Source: Arabidopsis thaliana (lineage: Eukaryota > Streptophyta > Magnoliopsida > Brassicales > Brassicaceae). From it: 64,000 nt of DNA. The stretch is from NCBI RefSeq assembly GCF_000001735.4, contig NC_003074.8, positions 13,020,101 to 13,084,100 of the forward strand. The letters are read 5' to 3'. The notes under the pieces are model-generated. The model was not told the origin of the DNA, did not search any database, and saw nothing but the letters and a program-made list of their open reading frames with translations. A program made the position numbers and the translations under genes. This document shows positions 39,523 through 51,223 of this stretch, in pieces. How positions within the stretch are numbered: the first letter of the stretch is position 1; every line of letters begins with the position of its first letter.

Positions 39523-40805
39523 TCATTAAAAAGAATCGGGAAGATATCAATATTTCTTCGAAGGGATCAAATCTAAAATTGTTGGAAAAAGTTTACCTTT
39601 GATTCAAATCAAATGACGGAGGCTCAGTAGAGAAAGAGAGAAGAGAAAGAGAGAAACAATAGAGATTTAAGAAATCTCAGTGAAGAAGAAGTTTGTAAAA
39701 TAAAACCCAATAAAAAATATTTCTGGTTTTTTATCTCAAAAATCATGGAAGAAAGGTGAGAAGTGATCAGAAAAGAATTGATTTCGAGATATTTGAAAGC
39801 TTTTTGTTTCATTGTTGAGAAGTGGAGATTGATTTTGAGATCCTTAAGGAAAAAAAATCTTCTCTCGTAATATTTTTTTTGGTTCTGTTTGAAATTAAAA
39901 TTAAAATTTTATTTGTTTAAAAACTGAAAATATGAAGATTTGGGACTTACGACAGGTGTCAGTAAAAAGAATAGGAAGATATCAATATTTATTCCAAGGT
40001 ATCAAATCTAAAATTGTTGGAAAGTTTACCTTTGATTCAGATCAAATGACGGAGGCTCAGTAGAGAAAGAGAGAAACAATAGAGATTTAAGAAATCTCAG
40101 TGAAGATGAAGTTTGTAAAATAAAACCCAATAAAAAATATTTCTGGTTTTTTAATCTCAAAAATCATGGAAGAAAGGTGAGAAGTGATCAGAAAAGAATT
40201 GATTTCGAGATACTTGAAATCTTTTTGTTTCATTGTTGAGAAGTTGGAGATTGTTCTGAGATCCTTAAGGAAAAAAAATCTTCTCTGGTAATTTTTTTTT
40301 GGTTTCTGTTTAAAATTAAAATTAAAATTTATTTGTTTAATAACTTAAAATATGAAGATTTGGGACTCAAGACAGGTGTCGGTAAAAATAATCGGGAAGA
40401 TTTTAATATTTATTCGAAGGGATCAAATCTAAAATTGTTGGAAAGTTTACTTTTGATTTAAATCAAATGACGGAGGTTCAGTAGAGAAAAAGAGAAACAA
40501 TAGAATTTAAAAAATCTCAGTTAAGAAGAAGTTTGTAAAAAAAAAACAATAAAAAATATTTCTGGTTTCTGATCTCAAAAATCATGGAAGAAAAGTGAGA
40601 AATAAACAGAAAATAAGTGATTTTGAGATATTCGAAAGCTTTTTGTTCTATTGTTGAGAAGTGGAGATTGATTTTGAGATCCTTAAGGAAAAAAAATCTT
40701 CTCACGTATTTTTTTTTTTTTTTGGTTCTGTTTAAAATTAAAAATAAAATTTATTTGTTTACAAACTTAAAATATGAAGATTTGGGACTTAAGACATGTG
40801 TCAAT
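39523..40805 (+). repeat. Three tandem copies of a ~420-bp unit upstream of CYP705A
   Basis: The copies are at about 39523-39960, 39961-40380 and 40381-40805. Each contains in order 'gaagatatcaatatt', 'aatctaaaattgttgga', 'atcaaatgacggaggctcagtagagaaa', 'aaaaatatttctggttt', 'attgttgagaagt', 'gatccttaaggaaaaaaaatctt' and 'atatgaagatttgggact...gacaggtgtc'. The copies differ by small indels and substitutions. Short frames within them are in repetitive low-complexity DNA and are not genes. The array ends ~220 bp before the P450 coding region. Confidence 0.92.
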
Positions 40806-41027
40806 AGAAAATGTTGCAGTTCCTTGTAAATCTACTTGTGATTTATTATGTAAGGATTGCTATTTATTTTTAGTTTGTTCCTTGAGCCACCCAACATTAT
40901 CACGTTCTTTCAATCATAAAACATTTTTTAATGTAATGAACAAAGCAATGCTTGGTCATATGCTATAATATATATTCATGGATTATTCACTAGGTTTCAT
41001 TTGCGACTTTGCTTTTGAGCAACAAGA

Positions 41028-42610
41028 GCAAAAATCGTCGTTGACTTTCAAAATTGCCTCATTTTCATTCTTATATCCTTATTTTCTCTCCTTTGCCTCT
41101 TTGTATTCGTCTTCAAGAAGCCAAAGGACTCACGAGGCTGTGATCTGCCTCCGAGCCCTCCTTCTCTTCCGATAATCGGTCATCTTCACCTTATACTCTC
41201 TACTCTACCTCACAAGTCCTTTCAAAATATATCCTCCAAGTATGGACCTCTTCTCCTTCTCCGATTTTTCAATGTCCCCGTTGTCCTCAAATCCTCTGCC
41301 AATGTGGCCTACGAGATCTTCAAGACGCACGACGTGAACATCTCGTCCCATGGCCACCCTCCGATTGACGAGTGTCTCTTTTTTGGGTCTTCTAGCTTTG
41401 TAGTGGCTCCTTATGGATATTACTGGAGGTTAATGAAGAAGCTCATGGTCACAAAGCTGTTCGGACCTCAGGCACTCGAGCGGTTACGACACGTCCGTGA
41501 AGATGAACTAGAAAGGTTTCACACAAACCTGCTTAGTAAGGAAATGAAAGGCGAGACTGTCCAGATTGCTAAGGAAGCAATAAAGCTGACTAACAATAGC
41601 GTCTGCAAAATGATCATGGGTAGGAGTTGTTTAGAGGAGAATGGTGATGCAGCAAGAGTTAGGGGATTGGTCACCGAGACATTTGCCTTGGTTAAGAAAA
41701 TCTTCTTGACACAAGTGTTGCGTAGGCTGTTTGAAATACTCGGAATCTCACTGTTCAAAAAAGAGATATTGGGTGTTTCCCGCAAATTCGACGAGTTTCT
41801 GGAAAAGATTCTTGTGGAACACGATGAGAAACCGGACTTTCAAGGTGGAGACATGATGGACGTGTTGTTGGCAGCTTATCGAGATGAAAATGCAGAGTAT
41901 AAGATCACTAGGAACCATATCAAGTCGTTGTTCGCGGTAAATTCTCCTTTCACTGTGTGGATTCATTGAGAACCTAAGACAACAAAATTAATTGTTCTTG
42001 ATTTTTCTGACTACATGAGCTTATCCTTGGAGGCACTGACACCTCAGCGCAGACAATTGAGTGGACAATGGCAGAAATCATTAATAAGCCTAACATTCTT
42101 GAGAAATTGAGAAAAGAACTCGATTCTGTTGTAGGAAAAACAAGGCTGATTGAAGAGAAGGATCTACCAAACCTCCCTTATCTGCAATCGGTCGTCAAGG
42201 AAGGGCTAAGATTGCACCCACCAGCGCCTGTGTTTGGAAGGAAAGTCCTAGAAGGATGTACGATTAAAGGCTATTATGTACCAAAGAACACAGCTCTTGT
42301 TGTTAATGCTTATGCTGTGATGAGAGATCCCCATTATTGGGAAGATCCTGATGAGTTTAAGCCAGAGAGGTTTTTAACTACTTCAAGCAAAAAAGAAGAG
42401 GAGAGAGAGCAAGAACTTAAGTACATTCCTTTTGGCAGCGGAAGGAGAGGATGTCCTGGAGTAAATCTAGGTTATATATTTGTAGGAACCGCAATAGGAA
42501 TGATGGTGCATTGCTTTGACTGGAGAGTCAAAGGAGATAAGGTCAACATGGACGAGACTGCTGCTGCATTGACCTTAAACATGGCCGTGGGACGAAGAGA
42601 CACGTGTTGA
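41028..42610 (+). CDS. CYP705A-family cytochrome P450, two exons, start codon missing (probable pseudogene)
   Basis: CYP705A enzymes are ER-bound monooxygenases that oxidise terpenoids in Brassicaceae. Exon 1 is about 41028-41936 and exon 2 is 42020-42610, ~499 residues, close to the usual ~510. Visible are the hydrophobic anchor (VVDFQNCLIFILISLFSLLC, near 41037), a Pro-rich hinge (LPPSPPSLPIIG), the I-helix GGTDTS (~42035), ExxR in KEGLRLHP (~42200), FKPERF (~42360) and the haem loop FGSGRRGCPG (~42433). The frame is open from 41019 (after TGA at 41016-41018) but holds no ATG before ~41433; the expected start reads AGA at 41025-41027. The normal acceptor before the conserved Glu reads CAT|GAG, so splicing may move 3 bases to CATGAG|CTT (frame kept). 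The C-terminal ~15 residues (AHPLK-type end) are replaced by an unrelated tail. Family secure; function doubtful. Confidence 0.86.
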
Positions 42611-43204
42611 TGATGAGCTGGAGAATAAATGAGCAACTTGAACGTTAACGGCGATAGTTGGTGATGGAAAAGTTGTTAACATAGTTTATACCAAAAATTG
42701 TAAACTCTAGAAGTTTCTGGGTCTTTCCTCGTCGTTTTGCTTGAGAATCTCTCGTCAAGACTCTTGTAGGTGAGAAGTTGTGCGGTGTTTTATGAACGTT
42801 GTAATAATGTTATCATTCAACTATCGTTATCACTAGTATTAGAGTCGATCGATTCTCGGAAAAATGGTGGTTGCAACAAGTTCTCGCTTGTTACAAAACA
42901 ATCCAGAGGTGGGTGAAGCTCACGAGCTGGAGGGTGAAATAGAGGAGCCGCTCGGATCACACTTGAATCAGATTATCCGACGACCTCAAGCTTTAGAAAT
43001 CACGGTGACAAAACAAAATAAGAAGATCGATCGAAACATTGTTGATATGTTTGATATGATTAAGATGATTCCAAAAACTCACACATCATCATCATAGTGG
43101 AAAACAGAGTATTGACAAATTCTTTCCCGGCGTATCGATGACGCAGGACTCTTTGGACGAAGGTTGGCAGCAATCCTATTACTCATGTTTTACACGATTG
43201 GTAA
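42611..43204 (+). other. P450 3' flank with a possible gag-like fragment (42864-43097)
   Basis: A plus frame reads MVVATSSRLLQNNPEVGEA and then an acidic, coiled stretch (ELEGEIEEPLG... VTKQNKKIDRNIVDMFDMIK). It resembles the N-terminal coiled region of gypsy gag proteins, and the upstream 'tatcattcaactatcgttatcactagtattagagtcg' resembles an LTR/leader. No further gag follows. Assignment is weak. Confidence 0.3.
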
Positions 43205-43375
43205 GGTGGAAAATAAACGGAAAATTTAACTAACAATATTTTGCGGAAAGTTGCGATAAAAAGACAATAACAAAAAGTATTATCAATACTTTCAAAGAAA
43301 GTTACGACAAAAAGACACTAATGGAACACATAACCATCAATATTAAGGGAAGTTACGATAAAAATATATAAATCA
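43205..43375 (-). repeat. Minisatellite block III, reverse orientation
   Basis: On the minus strand it reads units of 'tttttatcgtaactt...ttaatattgatggttatg...gtgtctttttgtcgtaac', the same family as 17433-18490 and 20344-21930. There are two to three units. This is the only copy on the far side of the P450. Confidence 0.75.
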
Positions 43376-43544
43376 TCTAAAAGTGCAAAAACATTTATGG
43401 AGATTACTATTATTATTTGATTAACAAATAATATGAATCAAAACAATAAAAAAATCCTAACACTTAACCTAAAACCTAAAACCCTACACCAAGCACAATA
43501 TTATAGATTCTTCATATTTTTTAATTCAATATTATTTTTCCAAT

Positions 43545-43579
<35 letters not shown>

Positions 43580-44869
43580 TAAGGTTTTACTATGTTTTTA
43601 TTTGGATACTTGACAATTCAATTTTTCAATAATAATAAAATTATAATAAAATCTATATATACATTTTTAATAAGGATTTTGGGGTGAAAAATCCTTTATC
43701 AATTTTTTAAATATATGTTTAGTCCTTACAAATTCAATCAGACAAGATATTTTCATTAAAAAATGAACAATTCATATATTGCATTAATTTTGTTGCTAAA
43801 AAATGGATTTATTAAGTACCACTTAAAAATATTGCATAATCAGTTCCTTAAAACTCAACGAAATTTAATGATTAATTTCTAATTAGTAAAATTCGATACT
43901 CAATCCTAACTAACCATATTTACAATTACTTTTCAAAAAAGATTAAAGTTTTAAATGCCATTAATCACTTGCCATTAATTCTTGAACAATTCTTGGGTTC
44001 ACCCGACAAATTAGAATTTGACATGTCATCTATTTAAATAATAAATAAATTAAATCACAAAATCTAAAGCGTAACCAATATTTTATCAACCCAAACCAAA
44101 ATATAATTTGGTTTAATCACAAAATCTAAGCCTAACTACTATTTTATCAACTCAAACCGAAATATAATTTTGTTTATTTATAAAATCTAAACCCTAACCA
44201 CTATTTTATAAACCCAAACAAAATATATTTTTAATTATTTATAAAATATAAACTCTAATCAATTTTTTTAAAACCCAAACCAATAATTTCCTTAATCAAA
44301 ATTCTACAATTTCCTTAATTTGTTTTGTTTTATTGATTTTAATTTATTTATTTGTTAAACAGATGACATGTACAATTGTAATTGGTCATTAAAAAGGGGG
44401 TGAATGAGGAGGTGAAACCCAAGTATTTTTCTTAATTTTTTCCCTTAATATGGACCATATATTTCGTAATATATGAGAATATCTCAACAATTAGATTTTA
44501 TCTAAACTAACCATAAATACATTGTTCTCTGACCACAATATGCATATACTTATTCTAAAGCAAATCTTACCATAATATTTTCTCCAGAGTAACCGTAACC
44601 TCAATTTCCGTTAGAACTTTTTTCATTCAATTCAGATCCCGTTATTTGCTCGCTTGAATTACTCTATATACTCCATTCTAAGTAACAAATTTATTGCCCC
44701 CGCCCATAGTCATCAATCTGCATTCATTCACAGAGATTTAATCACTTCAATATCTTTAAAAAATCTATTTTCGGAAACAAATTTATGTCTACAAAAGAAT
44801 TATAATCAGGCATATACCAAAATTCTAACAAATCCAAAGATTTTTGCCATGATTTGATGCGGGTAGAAT
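43376..44869. other. AT-rich DNA with short repeats
   Basis: 43415-43545 resembles intron 3 of the terpene synthase (13905-14040). An (AT)n microsatellite lies at 43550-43574. A ~62-bp unit (cacaaaatctaa...cctaac...tattttatcaacccaaaccaaaatataat) is repeated about four times at 44053-44285. A segment at 43640-43790 is similar to 49998-50150, suggesting a dispersed element. No gene. Confidence 0.55.
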
Positions 44870-46240
44870 ATTGTTTGCGTGTAGAGAGCTAGGGATTCTT
44901 AACCTAAGTAATACTCTATAAATACTCTTGTGTCTAACGTCTCATAACATCATCATCTACAACTCGCTATTGCTAATCCATAATACACCAATTCATAATT
45001 CTTCTGCATTCACCATAGAAACCCTACCACTTTCTTATACCACTATATATACTTCTCATACATAGAGACTTTCGTCACCAAACTTGCAAACTACTTATTC
45101 TATATCAAAGTTAAACTACTCTAATGGTTGATTCTTTGCCTACCTAGTCGAACAGCAAGTTCAAGTGAAAATCACACACTCTTGGTATGCACTATTCTTT
45201 TTTTCTTTATGTCTCGAATTGCTATAATACATTTGATTTATCAACTACTAAATTCTGTAATTTATTTGGTCTGAATTATATTATATGTATAAACTTTCTG
45301 ATTTGAAAATGTCATTTTTTGTCATATGCCACTACACCTACCGAAGGAGCCAAATTAGGACAGACGGTCTACCAATTAGACACAACCTGACAACCTATAT
45401 TCCTTCTACAAATTATATAAAAAAAACATTACATGCTCAAGAAAAGCATCTCAGTTTAGCTATCACAATCATACATAGTATATTCTAATCTAAATTATTA
45501 ATTTTTAGATGTTTCTACATGTTTTTAGATGTACTTATTTCATGAAAACCAATTACTAATTTTCCAGATGAGGGTGAACCACTATTCGATTTTACACACT
45601 GAAGAAGACTATCACACCGAATCTGTAGAACCAGAAAATACAGATCATGACATTGCATCCTCAAGTGCACGTGAGGATTATACCAAAGCCATTACTAATC
45701 GTTTTGCAAACGTCTTTAGCAAGCTATCTAAAGTAAATGTATCATCAAAACATGAATCTGTGTCGAGTACTAGAAATGACAATGGTATATTAAATTTACG
45801 ACACTAAAAAAGACTTAAGACTAACAACTATTCATAGTATAACACAAACCGAAATCTTAGAAGGTGAAACTGGCATTTTCCAAATCATCAATTGTTGTTC
45901 TAAAAATTGAAATTGAAGGACATAAACAATAGCAAGTCAAGATGGAGAGTAGAAAAGTGACTGACTTTGATGAGATGGGGAGACTGGTCGAAGTCTTGAA
46001 GCTCTCTAGCGAGCAAACATGACAACTGAGCAGCTTCCAAAGCCATTACCCAAGCCCTGTGTTGGCGGGACGAAGTGTCAGAAGACTGGCGGGGATTGGG
46101 TGATTATTCATTAACAGCTAACCTCAATATAATGCGTGCCTCTGTTATGCTTCAACAGTGTATTTATGTGTATTTATATAACTTTTTACGAGATATTTTC
46201 TCTTGTATTTTTCAAATTAGTTGTGAAGAAATAGGGAAGT
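44870..46240. other. Unassigned region with promoter-like DNA and short frames
   Basis: TATA-like 'ctctataaatac' (44918) and 'ctatatatac' (45042) precede short frames at 44654-44857, 45285-45488 and 45529-45807. The last (SVEPENTDHDIASSSAREDY) is Ser/Glu-rich without a known domain. It could be a decayed transposon or gene; I do not assign a function. Confidence 0.35.
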
Positions 46241-46488
46241 GATGATTTGCGCTAAAAAGTGGATGCTGAATCTCTCTAATCTTCAATACCACTTTGTTCA
46301 TTCCATTTTCTTTTCTTTTTCATTTGCAACTTGCAAGAAGTCAACGATAATATCAAAGATATTGTTAATCACAAAGAAACTTATCTTCGGGTATGGTTTG
46401 GACACACCGGGAAAATGGGAGGGAAATTGTTAGTGGATCATTTTACGGGTCACATGAGCTGTTCTCTCTCTCTCACACGACGTGAGCT

Positions 46489-46521
<33 letters not shown>

Positions 46522-46614
46522 TCGACTGTAGTTTTGGTCCGTACAGAGAGGAAGTGATCTCCGCAAAGAGAGGGAGACAAGTGCGATCCGGAAAAATTAA
46601 GAAAACATAAGCTT
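46241..46614. repeat. CT microsatellite (46488-46521) in unassigned DNA
   Basis: A pure to near-pure (CT)n tract of ~34 bp. Frames through it encode Leu-Ser repeats and are artefacts. Confidence 0.7.
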
Positions 46615-46925
46615 TTCTTACCAAATTTCTGACCTAAAATTTGGTAAGAAATATTTCCTACAAAATTCCTACGAAATTGTCACCAAATATATAGTTCAAA
46701 GAAAATTCGTAAGAAATTTCCTACAAAACTAGTCGTCAGACTTTCGTAAGAAAATATATTGTCGTAGAAAAATTTGTAAGAAATTAGCAAGAAAAGCATG
46801 AGGAATGTTTTTGCAGTAAACGGATAAGAAATATTTTCTACCAATTTCCTACGAAAATTGTAATCGAAATAATTTTGTAGTAAATTGGTAGGAAATTGGA
46901 CCTACAAATACAAAATTGTAGGAAT
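46615..46925. repeat. CACTA-type subterminal repeat region
   Basis: The motif 'ttcctacgaaatt / aatttcgtaggaa' and variants (ggtaagaaatatttcctac, gtaagaaatttcctac, aatttcctacgaaaattgta, ggtaggaaattgg) recur about ten times in both orientations within 310 bp. Such arrays are the transposase-binding subterminal regions of Arabidopsis En/Spm elements. The exact CACTA terminus is not legible here. Confidence 0.6.
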
Positions 46926-47280
46926 AGTATTATTATATTTGTAATTTAAATTATCCTTTTTTGTCAACAATTTTAATTATTTTTATTATCCTGAAATCCA
47001 TATTATATGTAAAACTTTTGGAAAATTATAATTGGAAGTTTGTTGCTTTAAGTGAAGTTTTATAAATAAGTTATTTATAACTAAGAAAAATTTTCATATG
47101 AAATTCGATAAAAGGAAGAAGAAGATTTTGGTTATATAAAATATAAGATTTAAATCTTCTAAAATCATTATTGTTTTGTGCTTCTAAATAAAGTCATTGA
47201 ATTTATAAATTATGTTTTAATTTGATTGTTGTTGTTTGTTATTGAATTTGGACTTCAGATTATAATGTGTCAATTGAGAA
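46926..47280. other. AT-rich interior of the CACTA-type element; no gene seen
   Basis: Only stop-rich AT-rich sequence; nothing recognised. Confidence 0.5.
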
Positions 47281-47940
47281 TTTAGTTTTTTTTTTAATCA
47301 GATATTATTTAGGGCTTAAACGAGCCAAAAATGTTAGAAATTGTTTACAGAAGTAACGTGAAGCGGTTCAACATGAATTTTTCGTGCCAAATAATCCGCC
47401 TTGACATTTGCAGTACGAGAGATTAATGATAAAGAAAAAGAAGCAAATTCTTCCTTGTCGATATGAACTCCTCCAAATATGTTAAAAACGTTGGCCATTT
47501 AATTCGGTTGGAGAAGACATCATCTTCACAAGGTCTGAACAGTCTGTGAAAAAGCTACTTCTTGGTTATCGGCACCAATCATACACTTCATTACCCATAG
47601 AAGAGCTTCGACCTCTGTATGGAGAGGCGATAGACTTCTACGCAAGTTTGCAGCTCCCATGGTTGACGCTCCTCCATTTATAGATGTGCAAAACCACCCT
47701 AGTCCTGAAAACTTATCACTTTCTTTCCATGACCCGTCAACAAAACAACGAAAACCTGAGTACGCATTACGTTGTGAGATGTCCCTCACCCGAATTTGTT
47801 TCTTTGAATGCACGGAAACATTTTTTTCAGTATTGAACTCAACTTGCGCTAACTGTCACGATTGTGCCTCTTTTCTGCTAGACATAACACATCTAACGGA
47901 TCCGAATCCACATTTTCAAATATTGAATTCTTAAACATCC
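47281..47940 (-). pseudogene. 5'-truncated LINE: RNase H fragment inside the CACTA-type element
   Basis: Minus-strand frames give the terminal RNase H of a plant LINE: RCFVDGSWKESDKFSGLGWF (47760 down), then LSPLHTEVEALLWVMKCM, and after a frameshift SLSLISRTANVKADYLARK. It ends in a short A tail (T run at about 47288-47297 on plus). It is too diverged from the LINE at 32990-38499 to be a fragment of that copy. Confidence 0.75.
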
Positions 47941-48002
47941 AAACATAATATTAAAAAACAATCCTAAATGCTTAAATTCTTAATGAAACCAAATTACTAA
48001 TT

Positions 48003-49897
48003 GAATTCAAAGACCACCATTGGTGTTCACTGTTGCTCTCATGGAAGGTGGAACTTCATTTGCAAATTTGTTCTGCATCATAGTAATCCAAAAATCAACA
48101 TCTTTAAACTTCAGCAGCATTCCCTCAATCACTTGGTCCGATTTCTGGAGCTTTTCTTGAGTCGCAAGATACATTTTTTCATAATTTGGAGATGCATCAA
48201 CAGTAGGATCAGCTACCGGAATTGAACCATAGCCAAATTTCTTGCCTTTCTTCACTAGAACTTCCTGAAATTTAAAAATTGCATGTTACAATTCATATAA
48301 GAAAAAGTATTAAAAACATAAAGTATGGTTAAAAAAAAAACATGAAGTATAATTAAAAAATAATAGAAGTTTCAGCATTTTACCCCTTGGTAAATGGCAT
48401 CAATTTCTTCTTGTGTAAGATTGTTAGTATCCAAAGTGTCACCATCGTCATTGTCTCTTTGACTGAGAATTTGGTGCTCCATGTTTCGATATTTTTTGGC
48501 GATCAACTCAACTTTTTGCACACAAATATACCATTAGACTTTCTCTTATGGGTTGCTTCCATAAAAGTAACCATATCTGGAAGTTCTCCTGTCACTTTAT
48601 CACGCTAAACAGTTTTGAAACACACAAATATGTCATTATAGAAAACTTGGACTGAATTTGACAGAAAGTATATTATATGCAAAAATAATACAAATTACCA
48701 TCTCTTCTCTTCTCCGGACATATGAAATTGACCCACATGTATGCTTAGCTATCCCTAAGCCACCAAGATCGCTCTTCTTATTTTGGAGTTGGCTTTGCTT
48801 CTCTTGATGCTTTTCTCGTTTTCCCAAAAAGCAATAAGACTAATCCAAAGAGAGTTCAGCATCCATTGGGGCTTCCCCTTGTCTTGCTTCTATGCCTTTT
48901 TCCATTCATGGACATATCCAGCAAACGAGATGCACACAAAGTCTCAAACTCATGTTGAACAAGTGTTGTTATCTTATAACGCCAATTATACTTTTGCTAC
49001 AAGATCAAATAAAAAGAATAAAAATTAAATAAATAACAATGTGTATCAAGTAACACTAATCATAAAAACTTTGACAAAACAAATATTAAAAATATACCGC
49101 AAAAGCTTTGAACCAACGTAGCTTGCTATCGTTTAAGAGTATTGACCAATTAGGAGCCATTTCTTTGAAATCGCTCTTCACAATTTTTTTCACCGCTTTA
49201 GTAATCCACTTTGTGTATTCAGACCTAGTATGTATAAACGAGTAGTTATATAACAAGGAAATCAACGCTAGTTAATATAATTATAAATCAATGATACGTT
49301 TCATTCACAAATCAATAATCTTACTACGTACTTATATAAACAAGAAAATCAACGCTAGTTAACATAATTATAATAAATGATACGTTTCATTCACAAACCA
49401 ATGATCTTACTACGTACTTATATAAACAAGGAAATCAATGCTAGTTAACATAATTATAAATCAATTTTTATTCACAAACCAATAATCTTACTATGTACTT
49501 TAAGTATTAAGAGAACAATTAGCTAGCGGATCAAGTCATATTAAGAGAACAACAAACTACAAGTCACTAAATACGGTCTCATATTAAGAGAACAAAAACT
49601 CAGAGAATAAAGTTGGAGAATTATAAACAGAACTTTAAGTGAAATTTACCATCCATCACCATTCATTCTTCTCGGATCAAGTTTCTTTATGCTTGCACGG
49701 CCTCCAGATCAAAGCAATTGGTCAAGAGTCACTAAGTCTGCTAGATCTGTTGAGCCTTGTTCATTTGTAGGCGTCTCTGGTACTTCAAATGATGGAGAAT
49801 CATTTGCAGGGGAATCACTCATCTGTTGGGAACTAGATCCCAACATGTTTTGATCCATCATTCTTCTATAAGTGAGATAGTCATCCCAAGTCCCCAT
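48003..49897 (-). pseudogene. CACTA (En/Spm) accessory protein, Transposase_24/TNP1-like, degraded
   Basis: Spliced minus-strand frames. Exon 1 is at about 49897-49650 (MGTWDDYLTYRRMM, then LVTLDQLL with an in-frame TGA, then GGRASIKKLDPRRMNGDGW). Exon 2 is near 49228-49098 (KWITKAVKKIVKSDFKEM, WFKAFA). Exon 3 is near 49000-48700 (LGKREKHQEKQSQLQNKK, HTCGSISYVRRREEM). The next is near 48605-48390 (KVTGELPDMVTFMEATHKRK, LTQEEIDAIYQ). The last is at 48270-48003 (KKGKKFGYGS, then a coiled stretch). The order 'SW/KWF core - HTGGS-like - ELP..xxFEATHKRK - coiled tail' is that of the plant Transposase_24 family, which accompanies CACTA transposases. The stop in exon 1 and a shift in exon 3 indicate loss of function. 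Confidence 0.7.
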
Positions 49898-51177
49898 GTC
49901 TACAAAGATACATGAAATAAATAAATAAACTCAGTTGCAAAGTTTGAAATTAACAACGAAAATTCATCCACAAAGCTACATTTATGATCAAAAATTAATA
50001 GAATCTACATATACATTTTTGGTAGACTTTTGGCCAAAAATCCCTTAAATATTTACTAATAATTGTTAGGTCCTTACAAATTATATATCAATCAAATATT
50101 TTATTACTAAAAATTTACAATTCGTTACTTTGCATTAAATACTTAAATTAACTTTTTTTCTATTACATATTTAGTCCCTATAAAATCTATCTCAAATTTT
50201 TTTGTCTAAATTTATATCCTTAATTAAATCTTATCATTATTGAACTACCTTCAATTAATTACGAATTTCCTAAAAATTCTTTATCTACATTAAATATAAA
50301 TATATGATTTTCTTTCATTTTTAGTTGTACTTATATCTAATTTATTTGATTTTATATAAAATATATATAGTTAAGAAAATAATAGTTTTTTTTGCATATG
50401 ATGTAATTCAAAAATTTTAAAACAGACATATATTACTGAATCGATGAAGAAAAAAAGTAAGTATAAAAAGTTCCACATTGCTTAAGAAATTGGGCAATGG
50501 TTCAGAGTCTTACTCTAAAAATAACCAAAATGATTTTGAATAAGAATGAACCGGAACCTTGATTTATCAGGCATCCAAAAGTAAAAATGTTATCCGGTTT
50601 ACTCTGATTCTCTATTTTAAAGAACTGAATCTTCAAAAATTTCAAAATATTATAAATATTTAAAATTTCTTAAAAGTATTTAAACCTTTAAAAAGTTATA
50701 CTTTATAAAAAAAATTAAATATATTAATACGGGACAATATACTACGGGTGAAATCTTATATATAAAATCAAAATACAATTATAAAGTTTGGATTGATATT
50801 ATTATTTTTTCAAATTTTCAAATATTATAAACATTTAAACTTTAGAAAAAATGACAAAATAATGTTTAATTTCACGTGACGAAATTATATGGTGGGATGT
50901 GTTTGAGTTGATATTAATACGGGATGATCCCATGATATATACTATGGGTGAAATTCTATAATTAATAATCAAAATATAATTATACAATTTTAAAAACTAA
51001 ACAAAGTAACAATATTCAAAAATATATAGATAACTTAAAATTTTAAATTCTTTAGTTCTAAAAATTGTCCCAAGGTGTATTATACATTAAAAAGAAATAA
51101 CATATGTCTATATATCATCTTAAAGATAGAATTCATTTTTTATAAAAATATACACATGTGGTATACCTCTTAATATG

Positions 51178-51223
<46 letters not shown>

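Noticed and set aside
39624..40829. Short ORFs inside the tandem triplication
   Set aside because: Frames differ between copies and are not conserved, so they are not coding.
45340..45420. Possible tRNA gene around 'gacggtctaccaattagac'
   Set aside because: No B-box, no acceptor stem and no cloverleaf could be formed.
46430..46624. Arg-Glu repeat frame across the CT microsatellite
   Set aside because: Simple-sequence artefact.
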